Assembly (NCBI GenBank): GCA_903813345.2
Contig: CAIIXF020000011.1
Coordinates: 36,638,062-36,702,061 of the forward strand
Length of the DNA: 64,000 bases
Source: Owenia fusiformis
Lineage: Eukaryota; Annelida; Polychaeta; Sabellida; Oweniidae
Direction: 5' to 3'
In this document: piece after piece, positions 42,201 through 54,200 of the stretch
How positions within the stretch are numbered: position 1 is the first letter of the stretch
Layout of the letters: the number at the start of each line of letters is the position of its first letter
Made by a program: the position numbers and the translations under genes
The notes under the pieces: model-generated
The model's database searches: none
What the model saw: the letters and a program-made list of their open reading frames with translations, nothing else
What the model was told of the DNA's origin: nothing

Positions 42201-45200
42201 GAATAAATGGCTGACCTATCCCGACCCGGGTAAGCGGTCTAGATCTGCTAACATTAGAATAATTGCTAGGCTGGGGATAATGAGTAGCAGAAGGCTCGAC
42301 AGGCACCCGATACACACTGTTTACATTGGAATATGACCTTGGGGGTGAAATATCATAAACCCTATCTGACCTACTAGAACGTCTATTTGCACCAATTGCC
42401 TGGGTTTCTACTGTAGACATACGGGGATCGCTATCATGGAATACTTGCTGACCTGACCCATAAACAGGGGACAAATTGACATGACCTACTTCACGAGAGA
42501 TAGCCTCCGGCCGGGTAGACATCAATTGATTAGTATCAGAAAATGTCAATTGTTTTTTCACAGGACCAAGATTCTTTGACCTAGCACCATAATCTACACT
42601 TTCTTGACCAGCAGGGGTATTTATATCTGAGGGTGCACTTTGCAATTACTGCTTAATAACAGTTCTAGAATCTGAATCATTAAGTGGGACAGTATCGTCT
42701 AAATTACCAGTATCTACAGTGATGTACTTAGTACCTGTCTGAGTTTCAACTCCACTATCCTTAGTAGGAATATTGAATGCAACCTCTCCATCTGAGAAAC
42801 ATTTTACAGCCCCCTCAGCAGGCAAAGGGGACTGGGTCATTCTTGACTGTTCTGCTGAATCGATATCTATAAGGCTTTTTTCAGCCATTTTAACTTGAGA
42901 TCACCACTAACTTGAAAGATATTGAAGCTTTTCAAAATAAATTGAGACTTTCGATGAAAATGACAAAAATTACAACATAAAATATCAAGGCGTGGTCAAA
43001 TGTTATAACAAATGAATAAATCCCACACGGCTGCTACCACTGAAACGGACCTGTCCTGTTATAGAAGATGTTACTATAATTAAATGGTAGCGTGACCAGG
43101 ACCAGGTTACGTTTTATATACTAACTGTTAATTTAGATATTTTATGTGTTGTGATATTTGTACTACTAATTGATGTTTAATTGGTTTAGACTGATGCTGC
43201 CATCTTTATGTGAATTGCTTGAAATGTGTTAATGTGCGTAGGAGGTGCTGCCCCCTTTTCAAATGTAATAAAGCTCAGAAGCACAAAAGTGTATGAATGC
43301 TGGTTCACTTAACTTTATCAATTCCTAATGTTATGCAAACAATACCTCAAATGATGTAATATAATTTATTGAACTCTTGGGTCACTATGACCTGATCCTA
43401 ATGGAATTAACCTTGAACAAGATTACCTGACTAAAATGTAAACAATAACAATCAACAAGTCAACAAAACTTGAAATAATAGCATTAAATGAACACTCGAA
43501 CGAAAGTATTCTGAAACTTGAGCATTTACTGGAGCACTTGGAACAAAGTGTGAGATTATTAAACAGCGGATTATATAAAAATGGACTGTAACAAATACCC
43601 GGATTTGTTGATTTTTAAAAAAAGTAATTTTTTGATATCACTTTTTATGCCCGGCATAAAAAGTGATGTCCCATTTTATGCTGGCATAAAAAGTGATATC
43701 CCATTTTATGCTGGCATAAAAAGTGATGTCCCATTTTATGCTGAGCATAAAAAGAGATACTCCATTTTATGCTGGTATTGTTTTGGAAGTGATGTTTAAT
43801 GGTAGTTCAAGATTTAAGACCCATCATTCTGGCACAGATTGCTAAACCATTGTTAGTTAAGAATTCCTAATAGAATTAAGAATTATTAGCTGAAACTGAG
43901 TTGTTTTGCCCTGGCAAACAATTTTCCAACTTGTAGTTCAACTTCTTCTGTCTATTTGTTGACAGTCTGTGATGTCATCATCAATCATCACAATAGAAAT
44001 GAGGTAATTCACGATGACATCACAAAGTACTCTGATGACATCATCAATCATCACAATGGAAACGAGATAATTCATGATGACATCACAAAGCATCTCTGTC
44101 ATAGATAGAACTCTGCCACATTTCTTAGAAATCAAACTACTATGTGACATCATAGATAATCTCACTGTCACAGATAGAATTCACCTCATTCCCATTGTGA
44201 TGATTGATGATGACATCACAGACTGTCAACACATATAGACAAAAATGAATTTCAAATGCATATTGGGATATTGTTTGCTAGGACAAACAGAACAGTTTCA
44301 GCTATTAATTCTTAATTCTATTAGGAATTCTTAACTAAAATAAGTTCAGCAATCTATGTGAGAAAGATGGGTCTGAAATCTTGAACCACCTTTAAACATC
44401 ACTTACTAAATAATACCAGCATAAAATGGGGTATCTCTTTTTATGCTCAGCATAAAATGGGACATCACTTTTTATGCCAGCATAAAATGGGACATCACTT
44501 TTTATGCCAGCATAAAATGGGACATCACTTTTTATGCCAGCATAAAATGGGACATCACGTTTTATGCTGGGCATAAAAAGTGATATCAAAAAAATATTTT
44601 TTTTAAAACCAACAAATCTGGGTATTTGTTACAGTCCATTTTTATATAATCCGCTGTTATTAGTGGTTAGAGTAGATATGGCGGCTTTTATACAAAAAGT
44701 ATATTCAAAACTAATGGAGATAATCTTATAGAAAATGAGCAATTCTGAATTTACTTTAAATGTGGGAATATGCTAAATTTCATGAATGTGAAATTACCAT
44801 GGAATAGGCATGAAATACTCAATTTAAAAGTTATGTAAGACTTATGGATAACTCAAAGGCTCTTGATGTTGTTTGTACTTGAAGGGTAATTATAAATTCA
44901 GAGATCTCTTGATCTGATCAGCAATTAACTGGAGACTGAAAGTCTGGGATTGAAACTTCAATGACACTGTTGGTTTTGTGATGCTAATTTGGAGATTGAA
45001 AGTTAAGATCCAATGTTGAGATAAGTGGAGGTAGTTAGGCACCTGGATAAGTAATGGGTCAATAATGAGGAATAGAAAATTGGGTCACATTAGAATCAGA
45101 ATCTAACTTCTTTTGGTTAACACTCTAAAGTGGTTATATTTTAGATAAACTTTTTGTGTCTGATAAAGACCTTACACCATATAACAAATGTAGGTCTGAG

Positions 45201-48200
45201 CTAAAACCACTTGTTAAAAGAATGTTCACCTCAAGTTACCAACTCTGATCCTTTGAAACAACAGAATAGAGCAATTAAGTTTCTAATGTTTAATCTTATG
45301 AAAAATAATCCTACGTACAAAAATACTAATAATATAAAATGGCAAGAGGAATATTGCTAATAATATGAGCTTTGACAAATGTTGAAGGTCTTTATGACCT
45401 CAACATGTACAAACTTTGCACTAAGTGAGAATTCTTGCTTTATAAATACTTTGTCATCCCAGATCTTTATGATCTCAAAAGCACCTGAGTTTTAATACTG
45501 TTTCAATACCCTTATTCTTAAAATGACTGAGTAATAGATCTCTTATGATCTATGAGCACCTGAGTTCAATACTTGAGAAAAGATCCACTTTTGATCTGAT
45601 CGATAACTAATAAAATATCATGAAATTGACATAACATGTGTAACGCTTTTAAGAGCGAATATGTTCTCACATGATATGGCCGGAATGTGAATATGACTTA
45701 TATGGTAGCACACTTGCTATATGGCTACCTTGGCAGATAAGCTTTCTATATATGCTAATACACTAAATGTGTTTTGACAAAAACTGATATCTAACTTATC
45801 TTATATATACAAAATCAATCAGAGTACTACTTGTGACTAGCTAAGATATAGATTATTCTAATATCAGATCTTTGATCGTGGCTCAGCTTGTATTGCTTTT
45901 TACAATATACTTTTATATCAGCAAAACCTTATCTATCAGCTTATGACTTACACACTCTTAAAATAATAACATAACACATTGCATCAGGCCAAAGCAGAAG
46001 TTATGATAATTTAACCTTGAAATACAAACACTCTAAGTAAGAATATGAATTGTCACAAAACAAGTTACCAGGAACTGACTTCAATGATCTCCAGCAAACA
46101 AATCAACTCCTAAAGCAGTCAAAAGATCAACAACTGAATATTCACCAAAGTCCTGACATTAGCAACAGACATCTAACAATAATTAGAGCTATGCATCCAA
46201 TGCCACAATATGAAATCAAAGAAATATGGCTCTGACTGTAACTTGCTTGAACTACAGAAATGAAAATAAAGCATCAATTTGTGAACATGACGAAGAATTG
46301 AGCTCCCTCATGAGTTGCACAAATCTATAGAAATGAGAAATATATAGAATTAATTCATGAACATGACGGAGAGTGGGGCTCCCTCACGATTTGCACAAAT
46401 CTATAGAAATAAGAAGCATATAGAATTAATTTGTGTACATGACAGAGAGTTGGGCTCCCTCATGAGTTGCACAAATCTGTAGAAACAGAGATAGAAATAT
46501 GTAGAATGAATATCAACAGAACTTAATCAGAGGAATATGACTTTGGCTTGAAACCCTTAGACTCCTGATTTGTAACCTCAAATCATAAATTTCTCCGTCA
46601 AAGAATTATGGCTCTGACTAAGTAACTCATGAGATACGACTCTCAATGCAAATAATGAAATATGATTAATTCGTTTCTCCGTCAAAGATATATGGCTCTG
46701 ACTAAGTATTAATCATGCAAGACAAGATTGATTATGTAATAAAAATCTCCGTCAAAGATACATGGCTCTGACTAAGTGTTCTGGATTGAAAATAATGAGT
46801 AGATCTACAGAAAGAAACTTTGGAGAATGAACTTGATTGAAATTAGAATGATTTCACATTTGTATCATCAGAATTTAAACCCCGTTTATTCACTGAACCG
46901 CAATCGATGTAGTCGTTGCTTTCAAGAGAATAACTAGGAATTCAGAATTCAAATGTAAGATAATTCTAAGATTAAAAGTAAAAATATGAAAACAGCCAAA
47001 AAATGGTGCCCAAAACGGGAGCCTCACTTGTGTGATTTTAGTGCTTTATCAGTATTATGCTCACCATAGAGTAGATCTTGTACGAATAAGAATAATGCTG
47101 CACGAAGCTTCCCAGAACGATAAATGATGTGAGTTCAGCAGAAAAGTAAGAAGTGACCTCGCTCCGAAAGATTCTCGATAATTTATATGGATAGTGACGT
47201 CATCAACTTCGGACATTTCCGTGACCAGCCGAATGACCAAAAATTGCCCAAATTCACTTAAAACTACTTAAAGTATCGACCTGATGCAATATCTAAGTTA
47301 CGACTAATTAATAAATGATAAGAGTGAAATGAAATAACGAAACAGAGGTCAAAAGTATAAAAAGTTAGAAAAATACGATGCCGATACGTGAAAATAGCGA
47401 ACGCTAAAAAGTTCGCTCTAAATGGTGCGTTAAAATACCGAACGTGACCTCTGGTTCGTTACAGTAGTATAACCACTTCAAGATTAGCACAATGGCTATC
47501 AGAGGATAAGATTTTATGCAAAAGTCAAATAGGATTTTGTAAGGAGCGGTGGACATCTGATCACATATTTGTTCTAAATTGTATTATTAAGTCCATGAAG
47601 GCAATAAAAAAGCCGTTGTTTGCATGTTTTGTTGATCTTAAACGTGCATTTGACACAGTATGGCGACAAGGATTATTCAATAAACTTCACAAAATAGGCT
47701 TCAGTAGTAGCTTTGTTAGTGTTATCGGCCATACATGTATGTATGTCAATACTGAATGCAGAGTCAAGCTAAAAGGTGGTTTTATAGAACACTTCCCCAG
47801 TAATGTAGGGACTAGACAAGGCTGAAACTTGAGTCCAATGTTTTTAATATATGTATATTTATGATGTTCCATCTCTGTTTAACGATGTAAGGTTTGATCC
47901 CTATATGCTAGAAGGAAACAGAATCAACTCATTGATGTATGCCGATGATATAGTATTCTTTAGTAAGACAGGGAAAGGATTACAGCTGATGCTGAACAAA
48001 TTTGAAAAATATTGTAATACATGGAAATTAAATGTTAACATTAACAAAACCAAAGTGGTGATATTTAATGAAACTAAAAAAATCTTAAAATTTGGTAGTA
48101 GCATAGTTACACAGTGTGCAAACTATTGTTATTTGGGTGTAACATTTCATCAAAATGATCATTTTAAATCTGCATATAATGTTTTGCATTCAAAAGCATT

Positions 48201-51200
48201 AAAGGCCCAATATGCAGTTAATTAAAGTATTTTATGATAGTAATGTGAAATCGGAGATAAAGTTATTTGACACTTTAATCAAACCAATTGCACTCTATGC
48301 TTCTGATGTTCTCAGGCTACAGATATTGTAAAGTTAAAAGACAAATCCTTTAAGGCTTTTAGATAATTTATTTCCATTTAAGAAATTACACAATAGATAT
48401 TGCAAACAGGTATTATGAGGAAGACTCACATGAATCAGGGAATTGGAGCTTCTTTCATTTATCACACAGATTTTGTCAATATCCAATAAAAATATTGATA
48501 TACAAAAAATCGATACATGTAATAAAGTCAAAATTGATAATTTAATTAAATCTACAATGACAAATGTAGAAAAAGAATACAAAAGCGTGTTTATGCAAGA
48601 CATCAATAGACCAAATGATGCTCATGTAAATTCAGAAGTTATATCTCAGTAAAATTAAAAGTATAAACAATAGTTTTTCTCATTTCAATACAGGTAGTCT
48701 ATTTTTATACTCCTTGTTAGCGCATGATGATACAATTAATGAAACAATTGGTGAATATTTTACATAATATTACAAAAGAGTTGTTAAACAAAATTGAGGT
48801 GAAATCATTTTATGCTACTAAGTACTTAGTGATTGTTAAAATTAGATTGTAATTATCATGTTTTGTTATGTCCCCACCAAATAGTGTGGGGCCATATTGT
48901 CGGCCTAGGCGCGTCTGTCTGTCCGTATGTCCATCTGTCCGTCCATCCATCCGTACGTCCGGCAGTTTTCTCCAAAAGCCTATGCTATTGTTAACAGTAG
49001 TAATATGTGATAGTTTTGTAAAAGGAAATCAGCAAAAACTCATAATCACTTTTTTATTGTCGCCCATTTTGGATTTTTCCGTCCTAAAATCTTGTCTGTA
49101 AAGTCTTGTCTACGCGTTTTCAAGTGAACCGTTTGGTAGATCAATTTCAAATTTTCAGGGACGATTCTTAGTATGAAAATCTAGATCTGATTAGTTTTTG
49201 GGCATTCTGGGTAAATGTCAAGGCAGCCATTTTGGATTTTCCGTCCTAAAATCTTGTCTGTAAAGTCTTGTCTATGCATTTCCAGGTGAACTGTTTGGTA
49301 GATCAATTTCAAATTTTCAGGGATGATTCTTAGTATGAAAATCTAGATCTGATTAGTTTTTTGGCATTCTGGATAAATGTCAAGGCAGCCATTTTGGATT
49401 TTCCATCTTAAAATCTTGCCCATAAAGTCTTAATTGTCTACGCATTTTTAGGTGAACCGTGTGGTAGGCCTAGATCAATTTCAAATTTTCAGGGATGATT
49501 CTTAATATGAAAATCTAGATCTGATTAGTTTTTTGGCATTCTGGATAAATGTCAAGGCAGCCATTTTGGATTTTCTGTCTTAAAATCTTGCCTGTAAAGT
49601 CTTGTCTACGCGTTTTTAGGTGAACTGTTTGGTACATCAATTTCAAATTTTCAGAGATGATTCTTAGTATGAAAATCTATATCTGATTAGGTTTTGGGCA
49701 TTCTGGACAAATGTCAAGGCAGCCATTTTGGATTTTCTGTCCTAAAATCTTGTCTGTTAAGTTTTGTCTACGCATTTCCAGGTGAACCGTTTGGTAGATC
49801 AATTTCAAATTTTCAGGGATGATTCTTAGTATGAAAATCTAGAAGAGATTTGTTTTTGGCATTCTGGATAAATGTCAAGGCAGCCATTTTGGATTTTCCG
49901 TCCTAAAATCTTGTTTGTAAAGTCTTGTTTACATGTTTTCTGGTTAACTGTGTGAGGGATCAATTTCAAATTTTCAGGGATGGCTCTTAGTATGAAAATC
50001 TAGAACTGACTAATTTTTGGGCATTCTGGGTAAATTTTAAGGTGGCCATTTTGGATATTCCCTCCTCAAATTGTGTCGGTAAAGTCTTGTCTACTCATTT
50101 TTAGGATAACCATTTGACGGGATCACCCAAAGGTGGGGACATTTTGTACACATTTGTGTTCTTGTATTTATTATATAAAATAACGTTTTAAAATGGTTCC
50201 CTCTTCCATTTAAAATAGTTGATCCTTAAAGTGATTGACTGATATCAAAAATAATTTTCTTCAAAATCATCAGAATTTATTTTTGACAAGATGATAATAA
50301 AACATTTTGAAATTAAGTGTACAATGTAACGTAATGTAAATGTAAAAATGTTTTTATAGTGTTAGGGTCATGTATACCAAATTGAAACAAGATCTGTCAA
50401 AAAAAATCAAAATCTTGCAGTTTTTCGACATTCTGAGCAGTTTTCAAGTGATTATTTTGGCCACTTTTGGGTCAAAGTTGTCAAAAGTGAATCCCCCTGG
50501 AAATTTTTGAAAAGTGAACCCCCTTGGCAAAAGCTAGCTACGGGCCTGCACTATTTTATTCACTAATTACCTTCTCCTGTATAATTTAGACCTGAAGAGG
50601 AGGAAGATGTAGTGATTCTAAAGTACAACCAACTTCCTGTCTCAGATCCCCTGCATGTACATGTATCAGACTTACAGACTCGCTACTCCAAATGGCTCTC
50701 TGAGTATTGGCAGGTAGGTGTATATCACTAGGGCAGAGCATTTGTACTGAAAGGAGCGTTTTCAGTACAAGTATGTACTGAAAAATGTACTAGTTTTGTT
50801 TCAGTACAAATTTAAGTATATTTTTGTACTGAAAAATGCACTGAATTTTTTTCAGTATATTTTTCAGTACAAATTCATGTACTGAAAAATATACTGAATT
50901 TTAAGTACAAATTTAAGTATAAATATGTACTGAAAAATGTACTGAATTTTAAGGACAAATTTAAGTGCAAAAATATACTGAAAAATGCACTGAAAATTTA
51001 AGGATAAATTTAAGTACAAATATATACTGAAAAATGTACTGAAATTTAAGTGCAGAAGTCAGTATAAAAATGTACTGAAAAATATACTGAAATTTAAGGA
51101 TAATTTTAAGTATAAATATATGCAATGAGAAATATTTGTGTCCAATAATGGAAATAAGAGAAAACGTAAATGTAAGGCATACTTTATAAACTCTAAATCA

Positions 51201-54200
51201 CTCAAAAAGTTCTTAGAATGGTGAAAAAGTGCATGATTATCCCATCGAACGAAGTTCGGAGGGATATAGGGAACGCCTCTGTCCGTCCGTCCGTCCCTCC
51301 GTCTGTCCGTCCGGGCAATAACTCAAATACCGTTGGCCCGATTTTGATCATATTTTGTACACATATACCCTATGGGGCTAGAAGTTCTGCTCGAAAGCTG
51401 ATTTTCAAAATGGCCGCTCATTTCAAAATGGCGGCCATTTTAGTGTCGATTTTACAGTAATTTAGGTGCAATATGTAAAACTGTAGTAGCAATATGTTTT
51501 AAATGTAAAAAAATTATAAAGGACATTAATAAAGCTACAAATGTAGATATTAAAGAAGCACATGGAAGCCATCTTGAAAAATGGCGGCCTTTACTCGTTA
51601 TTTTGCGATTTTTACTGTAACTCGAAAAGTAGTGGAGCGATTTTGTTCATATTTGGTATGTGAATACTATAAGCATTGGACACTGTCTAATGACATTTTT
51701 GGTAGAAGGTGGCCATTTTGAAAAATGGCCGCCATTTTAACGTATTTTACTATAACTCGAAAAGTAGTGGAGCGATTTTGTTCATAATTGGTATGTGAAT
51801 ACTATAAGCATGGCACACTGTCCTATGACACTTTTGGTAGAAGGCGGCCATTTTGAAAAATGGCCACCATTTTAACATATTTTACTATAACTCGAAAAGT
51901 AGTGAAGTGATTTTGTTCATATTTGGTATGTGAATACTGTAAGCATGACGCACTGTCCAATGACACTTTTGGTAGAAGGTGGCCATTTTGAAAAATGGCC
52001 GCCATTTTAAGGTATTTTACTATAACTCGAAAAGGAGTGGAGCGATTTTGTTTATATTTGGTATGTGAATACTAAAAGCATGGTACACTGTCTAATGACA
52101 CTTTTGGTAGAAGGTGGCCATTTTGAAAAATGGCCCCATTTTAACGTATTTTACTATAACTTGAAAAGTAGTGGAGCGATTTTGTTCATATTTGGTATGT
52201 TTCATATTTTATATGTGAATACTATAAGCATGGCACACTGTCTAATGACACTTTGGGTAGTAGGCGGCCACCATTTTTATGTGTGTTATTTTACAAGTAC
52301 ATTTGTGTGATTTTTCAAAAATTTCATAGGTGGCTACTTAAAAGCATATTATTTCTTCTGATGACAACTTGGCTAGTGAGCAACCATTTCTGAAAATGGT
52401 GGCCTTTCTGGTGTGTTGTTTTATGATATTTGCTATATATTTTGTTTGTAAAAATGCCAGTCATTTCTGTTCGATGGGATTCGCTACGCTTTGGCGTTGC
52501 CGTTGTTCTGGTTTTAAAAGAATTTTTGGCCGGGGGGGGGGGGGGGGCTTGGACCCCTGAAACCCCCCCCCCCCCCCCCCAGGAATGCTATTACATTATG
52601 AAATTATTTTGGATGCCTCCTTTACAGCAGACTTTAACCAAACTTAAAAGAGTCTCTCTGTAATCAGGTTTGTTTTGCCTTGTCAAAATATTTTGTTTTG
52701 TAAATGGATTAATAAAGTTTCTTTAGACACATCCTTTAAAGCAGACTCTAATCAAACTGGAGAGGCTAGGTTTACTGTAATCAAGTGTTTTCCTTTTAAT
52801 AAGTTATGTTTTGGGATTTAATTATTTAAGACGCATCCTGTAATAATATCTGATTGCATTTTCTCCATCAATAAATTTCTTTTTAGCAACGATCAAACCT
52901 ATCAAATATCATGCATTTTTCATGAGTTTTTTTCTCATATTGCTTGAGCAAATTAATAAATTGATATCAAAATTAAAATATATAACATGAACATAGAACC
53001 TCATTTGTTCGAGCATAGCAAAATCCATGGTATAGATGTCAAAGTCAGGAAGATGTCGTAATTCAAAATCTAAGTATATTTTTCAGTATAAATTTACACT
53101 TAAATATGCCCTTAAGTTTCAGTATATTTTTCAGTACATATTTGCACTTAAAATCACACTTAAATTTCAGTATATTTTTAAGTACATATTTGCACTTAAA
53201 ATCACACTTAAAATTCAGTATATTTTTCAGTATAAATATATACTGAAAAATGTACTTAAAATTTCAGTACATTTTTCAGTACATATTTATACTGAAATTT
53301 GCATTGAAATTTTAAGTATATTTTTCAGTACATATTTATACTGAAAAATATACTTAAAAATTCAGTACATTTTTCAGTACATATTTGTACTGAAAACGCT
53401 CCTTTCAGTACAAATGCTCTGCCCTAGTGTATGTATCTATAAGTCGAGAATACATGTATAAGTGTATATTTTGAATTTAAAGTATTGTGAGGGATGCGCT
53501 AGAGTAATACTTTTTTTCCAAAATTGAAGGGGTAATACTTTTTGAGGATCACATGTATTTTTCATATTTTTTGTATGTGGAAGATTTTTATTTTGTGTAA
53601 AAATCTTTGATATACAACTTGTATAACCTCATTTATCATGGTAATACATGGATAATCTAAAGTCAGCCCATAGTATAACAAAGGGATAAAAATAGTGACT
53701 ATATGTACACCTCCATTGTTCTTCTTACAGGGAATGACCACTAGTGTAATGAGAGTACCATTGGAAAGGAGGTGTCATGGAGTACAAATTGCTAAACTAT
53801 CACCAAACCATAAATATATTGCAATAGGAACTGGACATGGTTAGTCTGAAGTTAACTGATTTTTTATGTCATCACCACTTGGTGGTGGTATAAATATCAT
53901 TATAGTCTCCAACTTTTTAATGATGGTGTTCTGTGGTTGGAGTTTGGTTTCTGTAACAAATGGCATGTGGTGACATTTTGCATGTTTTTGTCTTGTCTTC
54001 TTTCTACTCGCTATATAGTAAATGCCTTGTCATCCTTGCGATGTGAGAGACATCTTTATGAAATAATAAAGTAGACTTACTGTAGATACACGTATTGCTC
54101 TATATTGAGCTGGTTGGTACTGCAAATATGTTAAATGACCAAAAGATGATACATCCATCATTTTCTTTCAGTGAAATGCAAATGCTAACAACCTACACAC

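Larger units (their letters stand above)
32198..47463 (-). mobile_element. Ty3/Gypsy LTR retrotransposon, 15.3 kb, with third ORF
   Basis: The element runs right to left. The 5' LTR is 43041-47463, the internal region 35371-43040 and the 3' LTR 32198-35370. LTRs begin TGTAACGAACC and end CCGTTTCA on the element strand. A 4-bp duplication GTAG flanks it (32194-32197 and 47464-47467). The order is gag, protease, RT, RNase H, integrase and then an extra ORF; integrase after RNase H marks Ty3/Gypsy rather than Copia. The LTRs differ by about nine substitutions by eye over 3.1 kb, implying a recent insertion. This copy is disabled by two stop codons and one frameshift. It sits in intron 4 of the WD gene on the opposite strand and is inserted next to a LINE fragment. 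Confidence 0.95.
50726..53429. mobile_element. 2.7-kb foldback element filling a WD gene intron
   Basis: 'CACTAGGGCAGAGCATTTGT' at 50726 is mirrored at the right end by '...GCTCTGCCCTAGTG' (53429). Both arms continue for about 350 bp with degenerate 'gtactgaaaaatatactgaa' units. The centre holds other repeats, including the 51234-52290 block. No transposase was found. The left end is 12 bp after the exon 5 donor. Confidence 0.85.

Noticed and set aside
42646-42648. Programmed stop-codon readthrough in gag
   Set aside because: It lies well upstream of the capsid core, and the element has other recent lesions, so a nonsense mutation is simpler; not excluded.
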